Source: Micromonospora endolithica (GTDB lineage: Bacteria > Actinomycetota > Actinomycetes > Mycobacteriales > Micromonosporaceae). Taken from it: a stretch of DNA of 64,000 bases. Positions 41,233 through 49,193 of the stretch are shown piece after piece. The position numbers were made by a program, and so were the translations under genes. Numbering within the stretch: position 1 is the stretch's first letter; every line of letters begins with the position of its first letter. A model generated the notes under the pieces. The model did no database searches. It saw only the letters and a program-made list of their open reading frames with translations, and was not told the origin of the DNA. The stretch spans positions 62,001 to 126,000 of the forward strand of contig NZ_RBAK01000012.1 of assembly GCF_003626595.1 (NCBI RefSeq), written 5' to 3'.

Positions 41233-43056
41233 TCAGGAGAGTGGCGGGTAGGCGTTCTGCATCAGCTGGGCGAACTGTGCCGGGAACCAGGCGCCCGAGA
41301 TCGGGGCGTTGTCCAGGGCACCGCTCCTGTTGTAGCCGTTGCGGGCATTCCCGCCGTAGGTCGGGTCGCACATCCGGTCGAAACCCTTGCCCTCGTTGTT
41401 CGGGATCGCCTTGCTGGAACCGTCCGACTCGCCCGGGGGCTTCACCCAGACGTAGGCGTCGATGCCCGGCTCCGGCGCGGCCTTCGGCCGCTCGCCCAGA
41501 CCCGCACCGGCCTGGTTGCACCAGTTGCCGGCGTGGATCCGCCGGTCGACGCGGCTGCCGTCGACGTAGGCGTTCACGTCGGTCATCGGGCCGGGACCGG
41601 TGGGCCGGGCGGTACCGCCCCAACCGTTGCGCGAGGTGTCGATCAACATGCCGATGCTGCTCGGGAATCCCTTGGAGACCAGCTCGTTGCGGAACGCCTG
41701 GGCGAACGACAGCTCGTCGACGTAGAAGTTCCAGTCGACCCACTTGGACTGCCGAACCATCTGTCCGTTCACCGTGTCGGTCACCTTGAAGTACGGCTCC
41801 TTCAGGGCCGAGTAGTTCGCGGTGTTGACGATGAAGCCGTGCACGTGGTTGACCGTGCTGCCGGACGCGGTGGCCGCGTCCTTGATGATCCCGGCCACCG
41901 GGCTGAAGTTGCTGTCCCAGCCGATCCAGCCGTGGTGCGCCGCGTCGACGTAGTTGTAGACGTTGCCGAGGGCCCCCAGCTTGGCCAGGGCGTAGCCGAC
42001 GCCGTTGACGTACGCGCCATTGGCCTTGACCACGTCGCACATGGGGGTGGCACCGGGACTGCCGCCGGTGTTGGTGTGCAGGTTCGGCAGCGAGTCGATC
42101 TCGATGATGTTGATGATCCGCAAGTCCTTGTACTTCGCGTCGCCCTGGATCGCGGCGATCGGGTCGATGTACTCGGTCTTGTAGCGGGGCAGCTCGGTCG
42201 GGCCCAGTTCGCCGTTGGAGGCCAGCGCGGCGCAGTCCCGGCCGGGCAGGTTGTAGACGACGAACTGGATGTAGTCAGCGCCCTGCGCGACCGCCTCATC
42301 CAGGTGGTCCCGAACGCCCATCGCCCCGTTCGAGCTGCTGTCCGGGGTGCCGTTGATGGCGGCGATCCGATCGATCCAGACGGCGGTGGGGTTGTTCGAG
42401 ACCCGGCTGCCGCCGGTCACCGACTCGGCCTTGGCCTTCCACTCCGGGTTCACGTACCCCTGCGCGTTCAGGTACGGATTGTCCACCCGGGGACCGGTGG
42501 GCGGTGGGGTGGTCGGCGGAGGCGTCGTGGGTGGCGGGGTGGTCGGCGGAGGCGTCGTGGGTGGTGGGGTGGTCGGCGGAGGCGTCGTGGGTGGTGGGGT
42601 GGTCGGCGGCGGGGTGGTGGGTCCGCCTCCGCCGTTGCAGGTCACCCCATTGAGGGTGAACGACGTCGGCTTCGGGTTGCTGCCGCTCCACGATCCGTTG
42701 AACCCGACGCTCACGGTCGCGCCGCTGGCCACCGAGCCGTTCCACGACTCGCTCTGCGCGGTGACGTTCTGACCCGACTGCGCCCAGCGGGCCGACCAGC
42801 CCTGTCCGACCCGCTGGCTGCTGTTCGGGAACGTGAAGCCGAGCGTCCAGCCGTTGAGGGCGTCGCCGACGTTCTTGATGCTGATGCCGGCAGTGAATCC
42901 GCCCGGCCAGTCGTTTGTCGTGTATGACACCTCGCACTGCGTAGCCGCGTGCGCCATGGTGACCGGTAGCGTCACCAGCCCGCCGGCCACCAGGGCACCC
43001 GCGCCGGTCAGCGCGAGGGCCCGGCGTGGGCCGGAGAACCTTCTCCACATGTTCAT
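41233..43056 (-). CDS. Secreted GH6 cellobiohydrolase with N-terminal CBM2
   Basis: 607 aa. Signal peptide (ends AHA|ATQ), CBM2 (~35-137: CEVSYTTNDWPGGFTAGISI to GVTC), a linker of eight TTPPP repeats, then a GH6 catalytic domain (~185-607). GH6 signatures: YIQFVVYNLPGRDCAALASN, RYKTEYIDPIAAI, IINIIEIDSLPNL and YVWVKPPGESDGSS, as in Thermobifida Cel6B-type exocellulases. Releases cellobiose from cellulose chain ends. ATG 43056 follows AGGAG. A CebR-type operator lies in the promoter spacer. Confidence 0.96.
   Translation of the reverse strand: MNMWRRFSGPRRALALTGAGALVAGGLVTLPVTMAHAATQCEVSYTTNDWPGGFTAGISIKNVGDALNGWTLGFTFPNSSQRVGQGWSARWAQSGQNVTAQSESWNGSVASGATVSVGFNGSWSGSNPKPTSFTLNGVTCNGGGGPTTPPPTTPPPTTPPPTTPPPTTPPPTTPPPTTPPPTTPPPTGPRVDNPYLNAQGYVNPEWKAKAESVTGGSRVSNNPTAVWIDRIAAINGTPDSSSNGAMGVRDHLDEAVAQGADYIQFVVYNLPGRDCAALASNGELGPTELPRYKTEYIDPIAAIQGDAKYKDLRIINIIEIDSLPNLHTNTGGSPGATPMCDVVKANGAYVNGVGYALAKLGALGNVYNYVDAAHHGWIGWDSNFSPVAGIIKDAATASGSTVNHVHGFIVNTANYSALKEPYFKVTDTVNGQMVRQSKWVDWNFYVDELSFAQAFRNELVSKGFPSSIGMLIDTSRNGWGGTARPTGPGPMTDVNAYVDGSRVDRRIHAGNWCNQAGAGLGERPKAAPEPGIDAYVWVKPPGESDGSSKAIPNNEGKGFDRMCDPTYGGNARNGYNRSGALDNAPISGAWFPAQFAQLMQNAYPPLS
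42511..42620 (-). repeat. 30-bp tandem repeat coding the TTPPP linker
   Basis: Three near-identical 30-bp units (42511, 42541, 42571) and a partial fourth, encoding the Thr-Pro linker of the GH6 enzyme. The + strand is G-rich with GGTGGGG-like runs. Likely to vary in copy number by slippage. Confidence 0.9.
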
Positions 43057-43785
43057 GCCACAGAACTCCTTGCTCGGGACCGGTCCGCGAACGGCCCGGT
43101 AGGACGGCCCGGCGGGCGTCGACTGCGAACGCCTCCGGTGCCGTCGGATGTATTCGGGGGTGCCCGGCCCGGTCGGGCGGAAGCGCATTTTGGACGCGTC
43201 AGTCCACGCCAGCGGGACGGTCGCCCGGCGAACCGGTTGCCCTCGACCGTCCCGCCGACCTGCGGGGTGTGATCCGGCGGTAGGCCAATCGTATCTGGGA
43301 GCGCTTCCATAGCAAGAAGTAAATGCGATTGCTCTATAACGATCTTCTGCAACAGAAGGGGACGAGGTCACCGCCCGCACGACGGCGATCGCCCGGCAGA
43401 GAACAAGGGGTTCGAACACCTGCGGTGACCGCATTAATTCGTGTGGGCGGAATTCCGGTTGTGCAGCCGCCACCAACTACAGAAATACGTTCAACCAATG
43501 CGGGGACTCGGTTTCTTTGGTGCCGGACGGGCGAGGAATGGATGCCGCCAGGCTGGCCAGTAAGACCCCGGCGAGAAGGCGGCCGGTGACGTGACCGAAG
43601 CCCGCGGGATTCAGGAGGGCGAGCGTGGCGGCGCGGCTCGGGTGGTGCAGGGCGGCCTCAAGGGCCACCCGGCCACCGAGGGGTTGCTCGCGAGGTTCGC
43701 GAAACCTGGGCCGGCGATGCGGAGTGTCCCCTGTCGATCGGCGCTCCGCCGATCAGCGAAAGCCGAACGAGTCCGAGGAGACACG
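43057..43785. other. Gap between GH6 and beta-helix genes
   Basis: About 730 bp with the GH6 promoter/operator at its left (43288-43315), an AT-rich patch around 43310-43500 and the leader of the beta-helix gene. No gene recognised; AT-rich part may hold the promoter of the beta-helix gene. Confidence 0.4.
43288..43315 (-). promoter_or_regulatory. GH6 promoter with CebR operator in the spacer
   Basis: Read leftward, TTGCTA (43310-43315) and TACGAT (43288-43293) are separated by 16 bp that contain the operator TGGGAGCGCTTCCA (43296-43309). A repressor bound there would block RNA polymerase directly, matching the expected CebR mode of action. Confidence 0.75.
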
Positions 43786-45084
43786 ATGTCACGACGGTAC
43801 TGGCGTCAGCTGGCAATTGCCGGCCTGGTGGTGGCTGCGGGTGGTGGGGTGTGGGCGGTGGCTCCGACCGCCTCCGCCGACGAAGCCCCGCGTATCACGC
43901 AGCTCGCGGGTGTCACCGAGGGCGCCACGCTGAGTGGCACGGCCCGGATCGAGGCGCGCACCAGCGGCACGGTCGACCGGGTGGAGTTCTCGCTTTCGGG
44001 CGCGAGCACGGCGACTTGGACCGAGCGGGAGGCGCCTTACTACTTCCTGGGCAACAACGGCGCGCTCGTGCCGGGCTGGAACGCGGCTGCGGCGCCGGAC
44101 GGGGCGTACGCGCTGGCGGTGCGGGCGGTCGGCCCCGGTGGCACCACCCAGCAGACGGTACGGTTCACGGTCGGCCAGCAGGCCGGCGCGCCGACGCCAA
44201 CTCCGACGACCGGCGGCAACGCCAGTGCGGCGAACCCTTCGGTCAGCAACGGGGTGGCGACGTTCACCGCGAACAAGACCATCGGCAAACTCTCCGTGCC
44301 GGATTCGTGGTCGGAGATCGTGATCGGCGCGGGGGTCACCCTGAGGGGCAACTTCTTCATCCCGGCCAACCGTACGAAGGCGTTGACGATCACCGGCCGG
44401 GACAAGCAGACGTCGCAGTTGACCGGTGACGGGCCGCACGCCAAGGACTTCGCCCGGGCCGGGGTGACGACCGAGGCGAAGATCAAGCTGACCCTGCGGA
44501 ACTACACCTCGATCAACCCGCGCTTCTACCATATGTGGGCCAAGAGCGCGCAGGTGATCATGTCCGGCATGCGGTACATCGACAACCGCGACGTGGGCAG
44601 CAACAACTCCGACGGCTTCAGCGGCGGCGACAATTCACTGATCGAGAACACCTTCATCGACACCTGGGACGACTCCGCCAAGCTCTACACCGGTGACCTC
44701 ACCATCCGGGACACCACGATCGTGCACAACCGCAACGGCGCGCCGATCCAGATGGCCTGGGGCGACTACGGGCAGGGCACCGCAATCCTCGACGGGCTGA
44801 CCGTCATCTCCAACTCGTCCAACGGCTACAACCAGGGCGTGTTCTCCTGGGCCGGCGGCACGAAGGCCGACACCCGGACAATCAAGATCGTCGGTGCCGG
44901 CTTCACCCGCAAGGTCAACCCGGGAATGGTCGCGGCGCCGCTCTACGCGTTCAAGGACGGCGTGAAGAACAAGACCATCCGGGTCGAGGGCGGCGACTGC
45001 TCGGTGGTGCGCAGCACCTCCGCCAACACGTTCCAGGGCGCCAACACCTCCGGCAACAAGGTTGTCGTCACCGGCTGCAGGTAA
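43786..45084 (+). CDS. Secreted Ig-like plus right-handed beta-helix enzyme
   Basis: 432 aa. Signal peptide (~31 residues), an Ig-like domain (~34-130; ITQLAGVTEGATLSGTARIE), a Thr/Pro linker and a beta-helix domain (~150-432) with FYHMWAKSAQVIMSGMRYID, NSDGFSGGDNSLIENTFID and WDDSAKLYTGDLTIRDT. Asp pairs in these turns could be catalytic, as in GH28/GH49 or polysaccharide lyases, but the exact family cannot be fixed. Starts after GAGGAGACACG. No CebR box found. A fragment of a paralogue lies at 24851. Confidence 0.8.
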   Translation: MSRRYWRQLAIAGLVVAAGGGVWAVAPTASADEAPRITQLAGVTEGATLSGTARIEARTSGTVDRVEFSLSGASTATWTEREAPYYFLGNNGALVPGWNAAAAPDGAYALAVRAVGPGGTTQQTVRFTVGQQAGAPTPTPTTGGNASAANPSVSNGVATFTANKTIGKLSVPDSWSEIVIGAGVTLRGNFFIPANRTKALTITGRDKQTSQLTGDGPHAKDFARAGVTTEAKIKLTLRNYTSINPRFYHMWAKSAQVIMSGMRYIDNRDVGSNNSDGFSGGDNSLIENTFIDTWDDSAKLYTGDLTIRDTTIVHNRNGAPIQMAWGDYGQGTAILDGLTVISNSSNGYNQGVFSWAGGTKADTRTIKIVGAGFTRKVNPGMVAAPLYAFKDGVKNKTIRVEGGDCSVVRSTSANTFQGANTSGNKVVVTGCR

Positions 45085-45091
45085 CGGCATC

Positions 45092-45135
45092 CCCGGGGTG
45101 CGGAGCCGGGACGTCGCCCGGCTCCGCACCCCGGG
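45092..45135 (+). terminator. Strong terminator after beta-helix gene
   Basis: Perfect 19-bp stem beginning CCCGGGGTGCGG and ending with its complement, 6-nt loop, 7 bp after the stop. Among the most stable hairpins in the window. Confidence 0.93.
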
Positions 45136-45274
45136 TCACCACCACGTTCACCTCACCGTCCCCGCCCTCGGCACTCCGACGCGTACGCCGCATGCGGCCG
45201 GACGGGATCTCGTTGGTAACTGCCTTCCGTGACCGCGGCGGGCATCGGCGCAAGCATTGGCAGGAGTGACAGGC

Positions 45275-46549
45275 ATGGCGAAGAGCAGCAAGCGATGGAC
45301 GACCGGGGTAGGTTTCGCCGCCGCGGCGACCGCGATGGTGGCGGGTATCTGGATAGTGGGGCCGCAGGCCTCCGCCGACGAGACCCTCCAGCTCAAGGGG
45401 CTGACCGGAATCCCCGCGGGCGGGGTGGTCAGCGGAATGGTGGCGATAGAGGCGAAGGTCGACGGCCGGCCCGACAGCGTGGTGTTCCACCTCGACGGCC
45501 CGGCGGACCTCACCCGGACCGAACGCGTCGCACCGTACTTCTTCGGCGGCGACAACAAGGGGTCGCCCTTCGGCTGGGACAGCCGGACGGTGTCCGAGGG
45601 GAAGTACACCCTGACCGCCGTCGCCAGCAGGGGATCCAGCACGGCCAGGCGCAGCGTCACGTTCACCGTCGACCAGGACGGCGGCACGACCCCGGCTCCC
45701 ACCACGCCGGCTCCCACCGACCCGAGCAAGCCGAAGCTGTGGGTGACCTCGGACATGAGCGAGCCGGGCGGCGAGACCGACGCCGACGACATCTCCGCCC
45801 TGGCGGCCCTGAGCGTGTACGCCTCGAAGTTCTCGCTGGCCAAGGTCGTGGTCGGCGGCGAGCAGCGGATCACCGACTGCGCCGGGGCGATGACGCACGC
45901 GCGGAACGCCTACGGGGCGTACCTGAAGAACCTGGAACTGTCCTCGATCTGCGGTCTCCAGGGCGGCTTCACCACCTGCACCGCGTCCAACCCGTGGGTG
46001 AAGAACCCACCGGCCACCGTCAAGGCACTGATCGGGGCCGTGCGTGCCGGCGGCTTGACCGTGCTCAACTGGGGGCCGATGACCGAGTCCGCCGGCGCGG
46101 CCTGCTGGCTGGAGCACAACGCCCCGCAGGACGTCCCGAAGCTCTCCATCATCAGTCACTGGACGGTCACCAGTCCGGGCTTCCCGATCGACCCGAACTG
46201 CGGGCCCGACCGTTCGGCGTGTGAATACGTACACGAGTTGGCCGCCAAGAACAAGATCAAGCTGATCGAGCTGGGTGCCGCCGGGCAGAAGTTCATCAAC
46301 ACCGCCCGTGGCGCGTGCGACGCGAACGTGACCATCCCGAAGAAGGGCCTGGGCGTCCACCTGAACGCCAAGTACGCCGGCATCACGCCCGACTTCTCCG
46401 ACTCGATCACCTTCCTGGTGTTCCTGCACGGCGGGATCGCCGACTACGACACCAACGGCAAGGGCGACGCCAACTTCAACAAGGCGTACGACCGGGTCTG
46501 CGCCCAGGCGCCCGCGATCTTCGACGACCTGCGCACCGCCGTGCGGTGA
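45275..46549 (+). CDS. Secreted Ig-like plus nucleoside-hydrolase-like (DUF1593-type) protein
   Basis: 424 aa. Signal peptide ends ASADE; an Ig-like domain (~35-135) resembles that of the preceding beta-helix protein; a Pro/Thr linker leads to a domain (~160-424) opening WVTSDMSEPGGETDADDISA with LAALSVYASKFSLAKVVVGG, an Asp-rich metal-site pattern of the nucleoside hydrolase/DUF1593 group. Conserved later parts: VLNWGPMTES and TFLVFLHGGIADYDT. DUF1593-type secreted proteins occur with plant polysaccharide enzymes, but the activity is unknown. CAGGAG precedes ATG 45275. Confidence 0.75.
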   Translation: MAKSSKRWTTGVGFAAAATAMVAGIWIVGPQASADETLQLKGLTGIPAGGVVSGMVAIEAKVDGRPDSVVFHLDGPADLTRTERVAPYFFGGDNKGSPFGWDSRTVSEGKYTLTAVASRGSSTARRSVTFTVDQDGGTTPAPTTPAPTDPSKPKLWVTSDMSEPGGETDADDISALAALSVYASKFSLAKVVVGGEQRITDCAGAMTHARNAYGAYLKNLELSSICGLQGGFTTCTASNPWVKNPPATVKALIGAVRAGGLTVLNWGPMTESAGAACWLEHNAPQDVPKLSIISHWTVTSPGFPIDPNCGPDRSACEYVHELAAKNKIKLIELGAAGQKFINTARGACDANVTIPKKGLGVHLNAKYAGITPDFSDSITFLVFLHGGIADYDTNGKGDANFNKAYDRVCAQAPAIFDDLRTAVR

Positions 46550-46557
46550 GCCGCTCG

Positions 46558-46588
46558 GGCCGGGCCGGTGGGACGCACCGGCCCGGCC
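46558..46588 (+). terminator. Terminator after DUF1593-type gene
   Basis: Perfect 13-bp stem GGCCGGGCCGGTG/CACCGGCCCGGCC with a 5-nt loop, 9 bp after the stop. Confidence 0.9.
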
Positions 46589-46614
46589 GGTCGACAGGCT
46601 GCATCCGGTCCGAG

Positions 46615-46646
46615 CGCCCGGCCGACGCGGAACCGTCGGCCGGGCG
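46615..46646 (-). terminator. Terminator after lipoprotein gene
   Basis: Perfect 12-bp stem CGCCCGGCCGAC/GTCGGCCGGGCG with an 8-nt loop just beyond the leftward lipoprotein gene's stop. Confidence 0.85.
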
Positions 46647-46656
46647 TGGCCCGTCT

Positions 46657-47568
46657 CTACCTCAATGTGTCGAGGACCTCCTGCAGACGGCCGGCACTAC
46701 GGGAGAAGGCCTTGTCGTTGCGCAGGCGGTGCGGCTGGTACTCCTTGCCGAGCCCACCGAAGGTCTCGATGGCGCCGTTGTGTCCACGTTCGATCTTCTG
46801 ACCGTCGGCGACCCGGTCGAGCATCATCGTGACGATGTCGGCTGAGATGCCGCCGGCCGCGGTGACCAGCTTGCGGAGGTTCTCGGTCCAGTTGCGGCCG
46901 TACTCGTCGTCGATGCGCGCCTCGGCCGCGAAGAACGGGCGGTAGAGCGTCGACCCGAGTGCCATCGCGGTGTACATCTCGAAATAGCTGATCGTGCCGT
47001 CACCCGGCAGCAGGCCCTTGCCGCCGTGGTCGGTGGAGACCGTGGCCACGATGGAGCTGAGCTGGGCGCGGAGAGCATCCTGCTGCGAGGCGCTGAGCCC
47101 TGGGTGGCCGTTGACGCCCGGCTCCGTGCCGGTCACGATCGCGATGTACCGGTAGGCGTGGTTGGTCTCGAACTGGGACAACCCGGAGACCATGTACAGC
47201 CGTCCCTGCGGGGTGTTCCTGCCGGCGACCGGCACCTGTGGGGTCGCGGGCGCCTTGGTCGTCGCGGCGGAAGGGGATCTGCTCGGCGCGTTGGAGGCCG
47301 AGGCGCTGCTGGTGCGCTGCGTTGCGCTCGGGACCGGGACGACCGGGGCCGGGGCCGACGTCGTCGGGACCGCGACGGTGACCGGGGGCGCCGTCGCCGG
47401 GGTCGCCGCGCCCCGGGTGCCGCCCGGCTCGCACCCGGCGCTTGCCCCGGCGAGGGCGGCGATCACCATCAGCGCGGCGACCTGCGGCCGTCGCCGGAAG
47501 GCCGGTGCGAGGCCGGCCATGCCGAGGCGGACGGGTGGCCGGCTCTGATTCTGGCGTGGGAGGTTCAT
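46657..47568 (-). CDS. Secreted lipoprotein of unknown function
   Basis: 303 aa. N-terminal basic region and a membrane-like stretch VAALMVIAALAGASAGC|EPGG with a lipobox Cys; then ~80 residues of Ala/Pro/Thr/Ser-rich low-complexity spacer; then a helical domain (~150-303) with ETNHAYRYIAIVTGTEPGVN, GTISYFEMYTAMALGSTLYR and RNWTENLRKLVTAAGG. No catalytic motif known to me. ATG 47568; GTG 47580 is in frame. Its stop faces the DUF1593-type gene and it follows the GerMN gene on the same strand. Confidence 0.75.
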   Translation of the reverse strand: MNLPRQNQSRPPVRLGMAGLAPAFRRRPQVAALMVIAALAGASAGCEPGGTRGAATPATAPPVTVAVPTTSAPAPVVPVPSATQRTSSASASNAPSRSPSAATTKAPATPQVPVAGRNTPQGRLYMVSGLSQFETNHAYRYIAIVTGTEPGVNGHPGLSASQQDALRAQLSSIVATVSTDHGGKGLLPGDGTISYFEMYTAMALGSTLYRPFFAAEARIDDEYGRNWTENLRKLVTAAGGISADIVTMMLDRVADGQKIERGHNGAIETFGGLGKEYQPHRLRNDKAFSRSAGRLQEVLDTLR

Positions 47569-47605
47569 ACCTGATGGCACTCCGCGCGCTGGTGCCAGGT
47601 TTCAC

Positions 47606-47627
47606 CGCTCGACCTTTCGGTCGAGCG
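47606..47627 (-). terminator. Hairpin after GerMN gene
   Basis: CGCTCGACC-TTTC-GGTCGAGCG, perfect 9-bp stem with a UUUC-type tetraloop, between the GerMN gene and the lipoprotein gene. Confidence 0.85.
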
Positions 47628-47644
47628 CGGAAGGTCGCCGAGCG

Positions 47645-48433
47645 TCAGTTCGGAACGCGGTCGTGGAGCACGTCGACGTAGAAGGCGCGCTGGTCGCCAC
47701 GGATGGAGAAACGCGCCTGCTCGATCCAGTCGAACTGTTCCAGGGTGCGGCGCATCGGCTCCAGCAGCTTGGTCTCCTCGCAGCTGTCGTCGGGGGCCAG
47801 GATGCCGTCGAGGTCGGTGAAGTCCGCCCGCGCGTTCGTCCCCTCCAGCTTGAGATAGCGGAAGCGGTGGGCGTCGCCGTCGAAGGCGCTGGTCAGGCCG
47901 GCCGCGCGGTCGGCCGTCGTGGGGCCGTCGAGCAGCGCCCGTAGAGCCTCCTTGGCGACACTGCGGGCCGGGACCTCCCGGGTCACCGTGACGACCTGTG
48001 GGCAGCGCTGGCCAGCCCGCTCACGCAGCAGGAACAGCTTCACGCGGCGGGTACCGGTGGTCGGCTCGGTCGCCGGTTGGACCGGGCCGCCGGTCTCCGT
48101 CGCCTGGGCGCTCGCCGTGGCGGTGGACGGGCTCTCGGACGGCCGGGGCGGCGGGGCCGACGATGCGGCGGGCGGCCCGGCGGTGGGAGCCGTCGGCGCG
48201 GGTGCGGCGACCTGTGGCTCACCGGCTGGTGTGGCCACCACGGCCGTGACGACGGGAACGGCCACCATCGCCGCGGCGACCAGGCCGGCTGCGGCTACGG
48301 AGCGGACGCGGCGACGGCGTGCCCGGTGGCGCAGGTCGCCCAGATCCGGTGGACGCGCGGTGTCCGCGGCGGTCCCGGCCATATGGCGCAGCGCGTCGCG
48401 CGTCGCCTCCGCGTCCGGATTTCCGTCAGTCAC
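47645..48433 (-). CDS. Membrane-anchored GerMN-domain protein
   Basis: 262 aa. Short cytoplasmic N-terminus (ALRHMAGTAADTARPPDLGD), one membrane segment (VAAAGLVAAAMVAVPVVTAV), an ~80-residue Pro/Ser/Thr spacer, then a GerMN domain (~150-262): VKLFLLRERAGQRCPQVVTV, then KEALRALLDGPTTADRAAGL. GerMN domains are extracytoplasmic and occur in sporulation and envelope proteins. The cytoplasmic N-terminus could contact the divergently encoded ECF sigma factor as an anti-sigma factor (inference; no zinc motif). GTG 48433 is set by GGGGAG 6 nt upstream. Confidence 0.82.
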   Translation of the reverse strand: MTDGNPDAEATRDALRHMAGTAADTARPPDLGDLRHRARRRRVRSVAAAGLVAAAMVAVPVVTAVVATPAGEPQVAAPAPTAPTAGPPAASSAPPPRPSESPSTATASAQATETGGPVQPATEPTTGTRRVKLFLLRERAGQRCPQVVTVTREVPARSVAKEALRALLDGPTTADRAAGLTSAFDGDAHRFRYLKLEGTNARADFTDLDGILAPDDSCEETKLLEPMRRTLEQFDWIEQARFSIRGDQRAFYVDVLHDRVPN

Positions 48434-48472
48434 CGTCATCTCCCCTGGGCGTAGCCGTCGCCACTCTACCGT

Positions 48473-48501
48473 TTGACGCTGCCGCATTAATCACATACGG
48501 T
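48473..48501 (+). promoter_or_regulatory. Promoter candidate for ECF sigma gene
   Basis: TTGACG and TACGGT with 17-bp spacing in the AT-richer divergent gap; the -10 ends 111 bp before the sigma ATG. Confidence 0.4.
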
Positions 48502-48612
48502 GCGATCGTTATTTAAGCGGATGAGTACGACAGCGTCCAGGTCGGATGGTCGCCGTACGGTCAAGCGCCCGGATCGGGAGTGCGCGCGTGGCGGCAGATG
48601 TCGAGAGGTCCG

Positions 48613-49131
48613 ATGTCGACAGATCGGGAGTTCACCGAGTTCTACCTGGCCACGTACCGTCGGCTGGTGGGTCAGCTGTTCGTGCTGACCGGCAACCGCC
48701 ACGATGCCGAGGAGTTGGCTCAGGAGGCGTTCTCCCGTGCGCTGCCCCGGTGGGCGAAGATCAGCGGCTACGAGGCGCCGGAGGCATGGGTCCGGCGGGT
48801 CGCCTTCAACCTCGCGTTCTCCCGGCGTCGCAAGGCCCTGCGCGGCGCGGCCGCCCTGCTGCGCCTCGGCAGCGGTCAGGCACACGAGGTGGAGGACGGC
48901 AACGCTCTGATGGTCACCGAGGCGCTGCGGGCGGTGCCGGTACGGCACCGCCAGGCACTGGTCCTGCATTACGTCGTCGACCTTCCTGTACGTGACGTGG
49001 CGGCCGAGCTGGGCGTGCCCGAGAACACCGTCAAGACGTGGCTGCGGCGGGGCCGTCAGCAGTTGCACGCGGCGCTCCGGGTGGACGAGACGACCGGGAC
49101 CGACGACCTCCTCGCCCACCTTCGCCCCTGA
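48613..49131 (+). CDS. ECF sigma factor (SigE-family type)
   Basis: 172 aa extracytoplasmic-function sigma factor. Region 2: FTEFYLATYRRLVGQLFVLT, NRHDAEELAQEAFSRALPRW. Region 4: ALRAVPVRHRQALVLHYVVD, DVAAELGVPENTVKTWLRRG. ECF factors redirect RNA polymerase after an envelope cue. GAGAGG precedes ATG 48613. Divergent from the GerMN membrane gene, which may be its partner, and followed by a terminator. Confidence 0.93.
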   Translation: MSTDREFTEFYLATYRRLVGQLFVLTGNRHDAEELAQEAFSRALPRWAKISGYEAPEAWVRRVAFNLAFSRRRKALRGAAALLRLGSGQAHEVEDGNALMVTEALRAVPVRHRQALVLHYVVDLPVRDVAAELGVPENTVKTWLRRGRQQLHAALRVDETTGTDDLLAHLRP

Positions 49132-49139
49132 GCGGAGCC

Positions 49140-49173
49140 GGGTGGGGTACGGCGTCATCGCCGCACCCCACCC
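49140..49173. terminator. Terminator between ECF and CBM6 protein genes
   Basis: GGGTGGGGT/ACCCCACCC stem with an inner CGGCG/CGCCG stem, in the 62-bp gap between convergent genes. Confidence 0.8.
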
Positions 49174-49193
49174 TGGAAAGGACCGGGCCGTGC

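Noticed and set aside
42347..42772. + strand frame with a VVGGG repeat
   Set aside because: It is the antisense reading of the TTPPP linker of the GH6 enzyme; no start site or domain.
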